Part shown: positions 1-10,248 of the stretch, piece after piece
Layout of the letters: every line of letters starts with the position of its first letter
Position numbering within the stretch: the first letter of the stretch is position 1
From: Serendipita indica DSM 11827
Taxonomy: Eukaryota > Basidiomycota > Agaricomycetes > Sebacinales > Serendipitaceae
DNA length: 64,000 nucleotides
NCBI GenBank assembly: GCA_910890315.1
Contig: CAJVGD010000042.1
Span: 1,426,001 to 1,490,000, forward strand
Reading direction: 5' to 3'
Notes under the pieces: model-generated
The model's input: only the letters and a program-made list of their open reading frames with translations
Database searches by the model: none
What the model was told of the DNA's origin: nothing
Made by a program: the position numbers and the translations under genes

Positions 1-57
1 ACACCTCTGAAGCTTCACCCAGGCCCAACGCCTCCACGCAACTATCCGAAATTTACG

Positions 58-522
58 ATGCCCGCCAAGCCCCAGCAGTCGTTTTACCCTTCAGCGACGC
101 CATGTGTACCCTATCTGAGGCAAGAAGTCAAGTATTTTAGGAGGCGAGGCCATGGCCGCTCGTCGTCGTCAAGCTCAGTCTCGTCGGTCGACTTGGACGA
201 CGCCTCGCCGTCGCCGGGGACGGTGACACCGCCTACGATGGCGATGACAGCGAGAACGTCTGGGATAGACGTTGCTAGCGCTGTGTCAGCTCGAATTATG
301 GCCGACATGACCCGTGGTCCTCGCACGTCGAGCGAGACACGCGGGGCGTTGTCGATGCAACAATTCCGGGCTCAACAACCAGCCAGGATGGGTGCTGTGA
401 GGAGTATTGACATGATGGGACCCTGGGAACATTCCAAGTTGCGGCTGAGCGAAGCGGAGATCGCTGCCATGATCTCTGCGCCTCTGCCCGTCGTTGCCAA
501 TCCGTGTCCGATTAGCTGGTGA
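58..522 (+). CDS. Hypothetical Ser/Thr-rich protein, possibly 5'-truncated by the window edge
   Basis: I do not recognise this 154-residue frame. It has an early basic stretch followed by a serine run (residues about 32-43), a Ser/Pro/Thr-rich middle and a more ordered C-terminal third with several Met, Ala and Arg residues. No domain, signal peptide or membrane segment is visible. The frame stays open from base 1 to the ATG at 58, so the true N-terminus may lie in an upstream exon outside the window. It ends with TGA at 520-522, and an AATAAA lies about 30 bases further on, which supports a real 3' end. It is upstream of and on the same strand as the RRM-R3H gene. It could be the last exon of a larger protein. 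Confidence 0.45.
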   Translation: MPAKPQQSFYPSATPCVPYLRQEVKYFRRRGHGRSSSSSSVSSVDLDDASPSPGTVTPPTMAMTARTSGIDVASAVSARIMADMTRGPRTSSETRGALSMQQFRAQQPARMGAVRSIDMMGPWEHSKLRLSEAEIAAMISAPLPVVANPCPISW

Positions 523-553
523 TCATGTGCTCTTCTACTCTTTGATTCTTGAG

Positions 554-559
554 AATAAA
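554..559 (+). terminator. AATAAA polyadenylation-type signal
   Basis: AATAAA lies 32 bases after the stop at 522, before the ATG at 663 of the next gene. The match is plain, but fungal poly(A) signals are degenerate, so the role is inferred from position. Confidence 0.35.
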
Positions 560-662
560 GTGGATTTTTTCCCCTCATATTGCCCCTTATTTTTTCCATT
601 TGGCTAACTGGGACAAACATCCTTCCAAGCTTGGATCACGACCTCTTTACGGCCTTTGCACG

Positions 663-2818
663 ATGACGAGTTCTCCGCCAGATATTTCTTCGCTCACGCT
701 TGCTCCCCAGCGCACACGTCCTCAACACGATGCTTACGATCCATCCGTCTATCCTGAAAACAGTCGCTACCAGCACTTCCAGACGTCCCCGGCCGTCGTG
801 CCCTCTCCTGGCCAACGAAGAGCACTTCCATCTGTGCGTATCACGTCTGTAGACATTGCTGACGTTGCCCTGCAATTTTTCTGCTTTTTTGTTCTCTGTC
901 GACCGATCGATTTGACCTTTGGCGTAGGCGTGGCTCAACGAGCAGCAAGACAATGGGACAAGTCTCCCTCCAGATGGACGTTCGATGTCTCCTCCTCAGA
1001 CGAGCGACATCAGCTCTGGCGGTAGCCCGCCCTCGACAAACCAGCAGACGCTCGGTGGTGTGCAGTCAGCGGGTGCAGAAGACGATATTATTCCAACTGC
1101 TATAGTCATCAAGAACATTCCGTTCAACGTCAAGCGAGAGACTTTGCTGGACATTATCGTAAGTCGTGGCCGTCTTGCCCCGTCGTTGCCATCTCCCCCT
1201 TTCCCGGCCCTCATGTGGCCGTCTTGCGCCCTCCGTTGGGGTGGCAATGTATTCTGTGTTCTTGTCCGCTTAGTATTGGCACAATTACTGATCCGTCGCC
1301 CTCTAGTCCTCGCTCTCCATTCCCACCCCATATGCATTCAACTACCACCTCGACCCAGCTGGCCAATTCCGTGGGCTGGCTTTTGCAAATTTCCGAGTCG
1401 CGGCTGATGCAGACGCCGTGGTGGCTGCACTCAACGGATTCGATGTCCAGGGTCGCAAGCTTCGCGTCGAATACAAAAAAGTGCTTCAGGCCGGTGAGAA
1501 GGAGCGCATCGAACGCGAAAAGGCGCTTCGCCGCATGCATTCTATGAAGCTCGAAAAAGAGCGCCATGAGCAGGCCCAACAGCAGCAGATGATGAACAGT
1601 GGAATGGGCGGTCCCATACCAGGATACGACGAGGGATATTCTCCCTTGGGAGGCCCACCTATCCTTACGTCTCAACGTTCCTATGGTGGTGGGATGGCAA
1701 TTCAGAATCCTAATCCGTTTGCTATGCCTCCTATGCCTGTCGCTCAGCCGTATATCCCTCCTCAGTCGGTCTCACCTGTTCAACCCGCACCAATGGTTAC
1801 GTCCCACTCGAGCACGGGAATGCACAGTAAAGTCCCCGCGACTTCGGCAGAACTGGACATGAACGACCCCGCTACGCTCGAGATTTACTCGCGCGTGCTG
1901 CTCTTCAAGGACGACCACATGCGCGATGAACTTGCCTTTGCTCGTTCGCTTTCTCCAAAGCAGCGTCGCATCGTTCACTTGGTCGCGCAAAAGCTGGGCG
2001 TGTACCACTATAGCATTGGCGAGGGAGACGAACGCTATGCAGTTGTCACGCGCAGAGAGCCAGATCGCTCTGGAAGCAGCAATGCTGCAAATTCCGGAAA
2101 TGTGGGATCGCTAGAGAATGGAAGAAAGACGCCGAATGCGGCAGAGTCTAGCGGCCGTAGCGGACCTGTGCGCCATCACTCTTCTCAGGCGCTCAACCGA
2201 TCCTTCCTCGTGTCTTCGACGTCTTCCGCAAACGCGGGTGGTTCCCTGTTCAACAATGCGCCAAGCTCGTATAATCAGCCGGCTTCCAGTGGCAATTCGC
2301 CCACGGCTACTACACCAGGTGGTGGCCTTCGCTCCAAAAAGTCGATGCCAGATATGAAGACGTCGATTTATACGCCGACGCCGCGTCTCACGACGCGTAC
2401 TTCGAGTGGCAATATGCGTGAAGGTGGCGCGTCTAGCTTTTCCAATTATGCAGCCCTCCGTCGCCAGACCTCAGGCCACCTCCCTGGTCTCAACCAGCTC
2501 TTTGGGGCTCATCTCACTGGAGGCAATATTCGTGCAAGTGTCTCTGGCGCTATTGGAGACCGCCCCATGGCAGGGCTCAACGGACATGCTACGGATGGTA
2601 TCCCTCCGGTTCCTTCCCTGCCAAGCACTCCCGAAGGCGGAGTCTCCAACTCGACGTCGAGCACGACGCCAGGAGGTGTGATGAGACAGCCACGAGGCCC
2701 CGGTACCGCGAGCGGTGGCAACTTTGCAAGGCGGAGGGAGAGTGCTATTGGACCTTTGGAGAGGATCCCTTCGAGCAACGGGCTAGATGCTCGTACTCAC
2801 GAACCCTTGGAGATCTGA
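663..2818 (+). CDS. RRM and R3H domain RNA-binding protein (PIN4/Cip2-like)
   Basis: Exons 663-833, 928-1158 and 1307-2818, all phase 0, give about 637 residues. An RRM sits at about residues 113-195: the RNP2-like strand IVIKNIPF is in exon 2 and the RNP1-like segment GLAFANF is in exon 3. A charged, Glu/Lys-rich helix and a Gln run follow. At about 321-383 comes an R3H domain with the spacing typical of the family (RDELAF, RRIVHLVAQKLG, then a Gly-Glu-Gly turn). The rest, to 637, is low-complexity Ser/Gly/Thr/Pro. RRM plus R3H in this order matches budding yeast Pin4/Mdt1 and fission yeast Cip1/Cip2, which act in mRNA fate and in stress and cell-cycle checkpoints. Function here is inferred from that architecture. 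The Ser/Thr-rich tail is a likely phosphorylation region. Confidence 0.85.
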
Positions 2819-3473
2819 TTCAAATGAAGCAAGCGGTGGATATACAAGTTGATTCTTTTTCCCAAAACGCATTCTACTCTTCGTTTTTTTCTTGATGGTG
2901 GGCTAGATTCACGACACCCCTTCAGATACTGCTCAACACCCCACATGCTTTTTATTGCCGCCAGCCTTTCCTAAAAGCTTTCCATCACCAACCATCTCTG
3001 TATCCGAAGTAACCCATCGCTCGGGCGCGTTACTACCTAGACGACGTCGCCGCAACCTGTAATACCCTCCGATCTCTCTCACCAGCTTTCTTTACTCGTC
3101 CATCCTTTTCCGAGGCTACTAATGCATGGCGTTGTGTTCGCGAGCGGGCTCTTCGCCGATGCCAGGCAGCTACAGTATGCATGGACCACCTAGCGAGACG
3201 AGCTAGAGCTTGTCGATATGTTGCATGTTTCGCTTACTTCTTTGGTTCAATCTACCTGTGTTCATTTCGCCCCTCTATCATAAGCTCTGAGCCCCTATTC
3301 TCAAACACTGGGAAGCCGAAGCCAAGGAGAAGCCTGTCATGCGCCTCTGTTTAACTCGGCCTCCGATCATCCCACAGCAACTCGCTTCGTCCTGACCCCT
3401 TCTTCGAGTTTTTGAACTGCCGTTTAGTCCATCCTTGTACGCTCACTCCCCGACCACTAAAAATTCACCAAAA
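2819..3473. other. Intergenic, no gene seen
   Basis: This stretch holds the 3' flank of the RRM-R3H gene and the promoter of the Kre9-like gene. It is pyrimidine-rich, with many CTTT and TCC runs, and has no ORF of note. CT-rich tracts just before the ATG at 3474 are usual for basidiomycete promoters. Confidence 0.6.
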
Positions 3474-4324
3474 ATGATGTTCAAACTGGTGAGCAACGTT
3501 CCGTGTACTCTCAGTCCGCATTTGTGCTCGTGGCTGACGGTGACACCTCCGTCCGTTGTGAATGACGTCCTCCATCGCCTCTATTGGGATAAATATGCAT
3601 AATATCGACTCTTATACATGCTTGGATGATGCATAGAGCACCGCTCTTGCCGTCGCCGTTGCCGCGGCCGGTACCAACGCCCTCTCTGTGCTCGTCCCAA
3701 ACTCCCAATGGTGGTGGCAACGAAACGACCAAGCTCTTCTCAGCTGGGATTGCACTGACAAGTCGCACCCAACGTTCTCCGTCGTGTACATGCCTCTTGC
3801 TTTTTTTCACGAGGCCCAACTAATCATATGACCAGTGCTATCAACTCGAACGTGACGCTCTTGAGTGCCGGTCTCTCGGTTCTTGTTGGCCAACGTGAGT
3901 TTTCCATCCCTGTCCGTGCTCGATGTCGCGCGTAGGAACTGACGGCCGGTTTCTTAGAGGACAACACGATGTGCACGACCAACATCCTCCCTGACCTCAT
4001 CCCCGGAAAGGGCTACAGGATCACCCTGACGAACATTGTCAACTATACTGACATCTACGCCACGAGCGAGGAATTTGAAGTACACGAGAAAGGCAGTGAG
4101 TATCTTATATTATAATATATGACGTCCTCTAAGCTCTCTCTTTCAAAGCTCCCTATCCTTCTGTTTCTGCTTCTACTATTCCTGGAGCTTCTGCGCCGGC
4201 CACTGGCTCCGCTGCCTCGGCCAGTGCCACTGCGCACTCTGGAGCGTCCTCCGCTCAAGTTGGATTGTCGGTCGGCGGCGTTCTCGCCCTTACCGGTATC
4301 ATCACCGCTGCTCTCGGTGCATGA
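3474..4324 (+). CDS. Kre9/KNH-family GPI-anchored cell-surface protein
   Basis: Five exons: 3474-3488, 3637-3785, 3836-3894, 3958-4095 and 4149-4324, giving about 178 residues. Phases agree at every join. The N-terminus is a hydrophobic signal peptide (about residues 1-20, Ala/Val-rich). Then comes one Kre9/KNH-type beta domain: a Trp-rich start (WWWQRND), the core LLSWDC, an extended strand series, and a conserved NYTDIYATSEEF segment. After this is a short Ser/Ala/Thr-rich linker and a hydrophobic C-terminus ending GA, as expected for GPI attachment. Family members are secreted and sit in the plasma membrane or wall. Roles in beta-1,6-glucan are known for yeast Kre9/Knh1 but cannot be assumed for this short GPI type. 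The first coding exon has only five codons. An alternative acceptor 15 bases upstream of 4149 also keeps frame. Confidence 0.8.
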
Positions 4325-4830
4325 GTACGCTCGTTCCGAAATGTGCTCTCGAGCACGCCACCTTGGTTGACAATATGGTCGAACGCTTTCATGGACTCTT
4401 GCTCGAACTCTTTTCTCGATCCTCCTTTTCCCCTCTCCGCTTGCCGATCCACGCTGGGTACATGTTGTCACATGGCCCTTCCTGCTCTTTATACATCCTC
4501 ACACTCGTTTAAGCCCTCTTACTAGAGGGATCTGATAATATAACACCTTTTATTCGTCCTTTGGTTTGTTTGAGTGAGATGGCGAACACCTTTTGACCCA
4601 ACCTCTGCCGAATTTATTCGTGGGCTCGACGTTTGTGGCAGCCACTCGTTTCAAAGAGCAGATTGAGTTTTTGATCTCGTTCATAATTACATTTTGGGGA
4701 CAAAGCCGGCTTTCAAAGCGGACATTTCGACAAAGGTGTCGTGTATAGTCATCCTGTCGAAGTAGTGTGAGTCGCAAATCATTGCTCTTCTCCCTTGACG
4801 AACTTTCAGTGCCGGTGGTTTGCTCGAACT
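4325..4830. other. Intergenic, no gene seen
   Basis: This covers the 3' flank of the Kre9-like gene and the upstream region of the heme lyase gene. Short ORFs occur on both strands, but none shows domain character or compatible splice sites. Confidence 0.55.
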
Positions 4831-5773
4831 ATGGGTGCGACACAATCAACCAACAAGGTCGAAGAAAAACCAAACCCCTCTCCGCCGACGGCAGACAAAT
4901 GTCCGGTAGACCACAACTCACGACAAGCCTGGGCAAACCTTGGATCTGGTCCCTTGCAGAGCCCACACAAATTTCATGCCCAACCGTCAGCACCGCTCTC
5001 CACTGAACGAGAAACGTCGTCGATCCCACGAGGGGCCGCAGGTGATACGGATGCGTCACAGAAGTGGGAGTACCCCTCCGAGGCACAGTTTTACGCTGCG
5101 CTGATGAGGAAGCATCAAGCGACGTCGGCGCAGGATTCTGCGTCCATGGAGAGGGTGCACAGGATGCGAATCTTGGAAAAGGTCTTGGGGATGTGGAGTT
5201 GGATTCTGCTGGTCGGGCTGTTACCAATCGGCATGATGTCAAGTTGCCCCAGGCGCGAGATATGCGTGTCGTTGTTCCGATTCACAATGCCGTGAATGAG
5301 CAGACGTGGGCAAAGATATTAGAATGGGAAGCGTCTCAAGGGGGCGAAAGGTATGTACTGTTCAACTCTGCTTGCCCACTCTAATAAGTTTGGCGCAGTT
5401 GTGGTGGGGTGCGACTGGTCAGCTTCAAGGGAGATTCGCGAAAAATTAGTCCCAAAGCTCGGTGGAACATTCTTCTTGGGTATATCACTGACAAATGCCT
5501 GTGCTTCTGGCTGAAGCTTCCCATAGATATCAACGGCCGTTTGACCGTCACGACTGGGTTGTGGACCGATGTGGAACCAAGGTCCGATATGTGATAGATT
5601 ATTACACAGGACGGACCGCTCCTACAAGTCCCAGAGGTCAAGCTAACCCAGTTTCCTTCTACATTGACGCAAGGCCGGCCTTGGACAACTGGGAGGGAGT
5701 TCGCATGAGAGCTTCAAAGTTTTGGACAACATTATTTGACAACGGGAACAAAAAGGATAACAAACCATCGTAG
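4831..5773 (+). CDS. CYC3: Cytochrome c heme lyase (holocytochrome c synthase)
   Basis: Model: 4831-5181, 5244-5350, 5399-5479 and 5527-5773, about 261 residues. The enzyme joins heme to apocytochrome c in the mitochondrial intermembrane space. Visible signatures in order: a KCPVDH heme-regulatory-type Cys-Pro motif near residue 32, WEYPSEAQFYAALMRK, IHNAVNEQTW, the WE pair, then SPKAR, GYQRPFDRHDW with the conserved His, and RYVIDYY near the end. These fit the CCHL family closely. The last two introns have good donors and acceptors. The first (5182-5243) has a weak GTCTTG donor and was chosen because it restores frame between well-conserved segments, so residues around 105-120 are uncertain. 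Whether the substrate is cytochrome c or c1 cannot be told from sequence alone. Single enzymes often serve both in fungi. Confidence 0.88.
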
Positions 5774-5964
5774 ACCCCTCTCCGCCCTCGTTGCGCCGAT
5801 GAGTGTGGCAAACACTCCCTGGGATTGATTACTAGAGCATTTCTGTAATACTTTTAGTATAATTATGTCGTCACCACCTCTTATTCAAACCCGTTGTTTC
5901 CACGCCCTAATGGGTGCGGTGGTCGTCTCTCTTGGACTCCACCACGAAGATCCGCGCTTAGACG

Positions 5965-8900
5965 ATGGCACCAGTCCAGCTCGACACAGCGCACTACAAT
6001 GCGCGCATGTCACTCATCTACGACGCTTGGTCGGTGCGTACTTTTTTTCATTCCGAAATGGACCTCTGCGGGGCAGACTCCGCGATTTTTGGCGTTCTTT
6101 CACCAGTACTGGTTTATTTTCGTAGCCTTATTACGCAATCCTGTCTCTTTTGCGCGAAAACGCGCGACTATGGCTTGGTTTGAGAGTGTCCCTCTCACAA
6201 ACGCGTTATCGCCAGTGCAACGAATTCTTCCCTAGTACATCCATCTGCAGAGATCAACAGCTAATTCAATTTCTTGTTTCAACCTCTAGTCCGCGAGCGA
6301 TTTTGAAGAGTACAACTCGATGAGCAATCTCGATGCATTGTTCCTCATGTCAGGAGATCATGCGGAGGACGAGGTTCCGCGTAAAACCTCGGCAGTGCAG
6401 GTATGTGTAATATTCCACCCATTTATCCCCTCTTTCGCTGATTTGCGATGCCAATCGCTCACCTTGGTGTTAGACTTGGCTATTCGGTTACGAATTCCCC
6501 TCTACGTTCATCCTGATGCAAAAGAACAAGGTTACATTCTTGTGCTCGGGTACAAAAGGTATGCTCGTGCGACTACAATGTTCCTTGGTAACTAATCCTT
6601 GTACAGCGAAAATCCTCGAGCCTATCCGCACTTCCCAACCTAATATTCCTGTGGAGATTCTTGTACTACCGAAAGCAAAGGACGCTGCCGCTGCAAACGC
6701 CCAGGACGTGATGAAGGCATTCGTGGGCCTGTTATCGAGTGCGGTTAGTGATTGGATTGGGTCCTGGATGTACTTGAGACTGATATCGATGACTCATAGC
6801 AACGCGTCGGAACGCTGTCCAAAGAGGAGCACTCTGGAAAGGTCATCAACGATTACAAGGCAGCGCTCAGTGCGTCTGGTCATACCTTTGAGACGGTCGA
6901 CATTGCGGTTGCATTGGGAGCAGCTATGGTCATCAAAGACGAAGAAGAGCTTGTGAGTCTGCAATATCGCTGATGACCAAGTCTGACCATGGTCAGAAAA
7001 TCATCCGAACGACTTCAAACCTTTGCAATACTCTTCTCTCTGAATACGTCGTGCCCAAGCTCGAATCGATCATTGACAAGGAGAAGCCAACTCCGCACGC
7101 GACGTTGGTTAGCTTGATAGAACATCGTCTTGGGGACAATGAGCGACCTGCCGACATGAAACTGTGGAGCAAGGGGCGAAACTTGACCGACGTGAGTACC
7201 TTTGTGCCTTCACGGCGATCGCTTACAGACCTATACAGGTGGATTTCCCATCAGTCGAGTTTGTCTATGTGCCACAGATCCAGTCGGCTGGATCCGGCTT
7301 CAATTTGAAGCTCTCGAGTGAACCATCGTCTGCAAACATTGCGTTCAAGGGCGTTCACATTACGTCCATTGGCCTCAAGTACAAGGGATATTGTGCCAAC
7401 GTCTCCCGAACATATATCGTCGACCCCACTTCACCGCAGGAAGCCCTCTATGGACTGGTTGTCGAGATTCATAAAGAGGTCATTGCGAAACTCAAGGAGG
7501 GCGCCGTCGCTCGCGACGTGTACAATCATGCTCTGAGCATCGTGAAGCAGAAGAGGCCAGAGCTGGAAGGAAACTTCCTAAAGAACATTGGGCATGCGGT
7601 AACGTGACTCCTTGTGAATTTGAAACCAGTCTCACGAGAACCATTAGATGGGTCTGGAGTTTAAGGAGAGCGCCTATGTACTTTCGGCCAAGAACGGCAG
7701 GGTTTTGCGTACTAACATGGTATTCAATCTTACCATTGGATTCCAAGATGTCAAGGATGAAAAGGGGCCGTATGTTGCTTTGATTTCAGGCCAGACACCG
7801 GATTAATACCATCATAGGGCCTACACCGTTCATATTGCGGACACGGTCAAGATTGGGCAAGAACGAGGCGTTTGTTTGACGGATGTCGCACGCGATGCAA
7901 AGGAATGCATGTTCTTCTTCCAGAACGAAGAAGAGGTCAAGCCAAAGCCCAAGGCACCAAAGCAAGAGTCCCCCAAGAAGAGCAAGATTGTTGGAGGAAA
8001 GGCGCTTCGAACTGCGACACGGAGCGGCGGAGGCGCCGAAGTAGCTCAGAACGTCAGGACAAAGATATACCCTCACCAGGTGGAACTACACGCGAAACGG
8101 CAGGCTGATGGCCTCGCCCGCTACGAGTCTGGAGGTGGTGCTGGTACTGGTGCCGAAACGAAGTCGTGGAAACGATTTATCAGCTACAAAGGCGAAGCGG
8201 CGCTGCCTGCTGAATGCTCGGAGCCAAAGGTTGCTACTGGCTATTTATGCATTTGGAATGCCTTTGACACTTTCCAGATTTACATTGACAAGAAGGCTCT
8301 GACTGTCGTTTTGCCAATCCATGGCTACGCGGTGCCCTTCCACATCAACACTATCAAGAATGTTAGCAAGAATGACGAAGCGGAATATGTCTATCTGCGC
8401 ATCAACTTCCAGACTCCGGGTCAACTGACTGGGAAAAAGGAGGATACAGTCAGTTCGTCCAGCCATTTCAGAATGTTGGCTCACATTTTACTTTCAGCCT
8501 TTCGAAGATCCTGAGGCTACCTTCATTCGCTCTTTGACTTACCGATCCTTGAACCGAATGCGTTTCGATACACTCTTTGCGTCGATTCAACAGCTGAAGA
8601 AAGATGTCAACAAGCGCGAGCAGCAGAAGAAAGAGATGGCAGACGTTGTCGAGCAGGATAGATTAGAGGAGCTCAAAGGTCTTTATTGTCCAGTGGATGT
8701 GTGGTGCTGAAATCTGACATCGAAAGTAGGCAAACCCCAAAGACTGCCGGATGTGTTCCCGCGTCCAGCTTTGGATGGCAAGCGTCTCCCTGGAGACGTC
8801 GAAATACACCATAACGGTCTTCGTTATACTTCTATGGGTAATCAGCGCGTCGGTCAGTCTTTCAGAGTAGCTCTCGTGACTCCAGCTTACCATTCAAAGA

Positions 8901-10144
8901 CGTCCTGTTCTCAAACATCAAACACCTATTCTTCCAACCTTGCGACAACGAGCTTATCGTCTTGATTCATTGTCATTTGAAGGCCCCAATCATGATCGGC
9001 AAGAAGAAGACAAAGGTTGATTGAATCGCGACCTCGTCTGTGACTCGCTGAACCCTTTCAGGACGTTCAATTCTACCGCGAAGCCACGGATATGCAGTTT
9101 GACGAGACAGGAAATCGCAAACGCAAGCATCGATATGGTGACGAAGACGAGATCGAGATGGAGCAGCAAGAACGCAAACGACGTGCACAGCTCAACAGAG
9201 AGTTCAAGGCTTTCGCAGAGAAAATCGCTGAAGCCGCCACCGAGTTCGTGAGTCAGGACATCCCTTTTTACGTGTAGCTATTGACCGACCACCCTAGCTT
9301 GGGGAGCCTCTGGAGCTGGACATTCCCTATGGCGAGCTATCGTTCGAAGGTGTGCCGTTCAGAACCAACGTCAAGCTTGCGCCTACAATGGATTGCCTGG
9401 TCTACCTGACGGACCCTCCGTTCCTCGTTGTTACCTTGTCCGAGATTGAAATGGCGTCCTTGGAACGCGTTCAGTTTGGCCTCAAGCAATTCGATATGGT
9501 CTTCGTGTTCCGCGATCTCACCCGCGCACCACTGTCCATCAACTCGATACCAAGCTCACAACTCAATAATGTCATGGAATGGCTGAAGTATGTGCTCTAA
9601 GATCTCCTGAAGGATGGGTACTGATATGGTATAGCGACGTCGATGTTCCGATCGCTGAGAGTCAGATCAACTTGAATTGGGGACCCATCATGAAAACCAT
9701 CAACGAGGATCCCGCCGAGTTCTTTGCAGGTGGCGGTTGGGGCTTCCTAGGCATTCCTGGGCAGCCGGCTGACGAGGTACGTGTAATGTCGAACTCAAAA
9801 CCGACAAACTAACTCCACCTGAAGGACTCCGAGCAATCCGAGGAGGAATCATCGTATGACCAAAGCTCTGAAGAATCTGAAGAAGAGGACAGTGGTAGCG
9901 ATTTTGATGACAGCGACGCCAGTGACGACGACGATGAGGACATGTCTGGAGACGACTCGGGAGGAGATTGGGACGAGATGGAGGCAAAGGCTGCCAAATG
10001 TAAGCATCACCCAGCTTCAAAAGGCGCACCCCATTGATTCAACCTCTAGCCGATAAACGCAAAGCCGATAAAGGGCGCGGTCGTGGCTCCGATTCAGACG
10101 TCCCCAAGAAGAAAAAAGCGAGCGGTGGCAAATCAGGTCGCTAA
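5965..10144 (+). CDS. SPT16: FACT histone chaperone subunit SPT16
   Basis: Seventeen exons: 5965-6033, 6290-6400, 6474-6558, 6607-6743, 6800-6952, 6997-7191, 7239-7598, 7648-7769, 7818-8448, 8498-8678, 8727-8852, 8900-9015, 9062-9247, 9298-9587, 9635-9776, 9825-9999 and 10050-10144. They total 1,057 residues, close to the usual 1,030-1,050, and every phase closes. With POB3 it forms FACT, which dismantles and rebuilds nucleosomes during transcription and replication. The N-terminal third is the aminopeptidase-like (M24 fold, inactive) domain: [37 protein letters not shown]. The dimerisation/middle domain includes [20 protein letters not shown]. The pleckstrin-like histone-binding domain includes [15 protein letters not shown] and GWGFLG. 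It ends in a long Asp/Glu/Ser tail and a Lys/Arg-rich nuclear segment. An AATAAA lies 40 bases past the stop. It converges with YME2. Confidence 0.97.
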
Positions 10145-10183
10145 TCGCTCAACAAGGTTGACTAACGGAACGCTTGGATCTTC

Positions 10184-10189
10184 AATAAA
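10184..10189 (+). terminator. AATAAA polyadenylation-type signal of SPT16
   Basis: AATAAA lies 40 bases after the SPT16 stop, inside the 104-bp gap that separates it from the convergent YME2 stop. The two 3' UTRs probably overlap on opposite strands. Confidence 0.4.
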
Positions 10190-10248
10190 ACTGGTGTTCT
10201 TCGTATCTATGCTACACCAAATAGGCAATATCTTAATGTGCCATTTCG

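Noticed and set aside
4055-4471. Minus-strand Arg/Ser-rich frame of 138 codons
   Set aside because: Antisense to the Kre9-like last exon and its flank; low-complexity and no splice logic.
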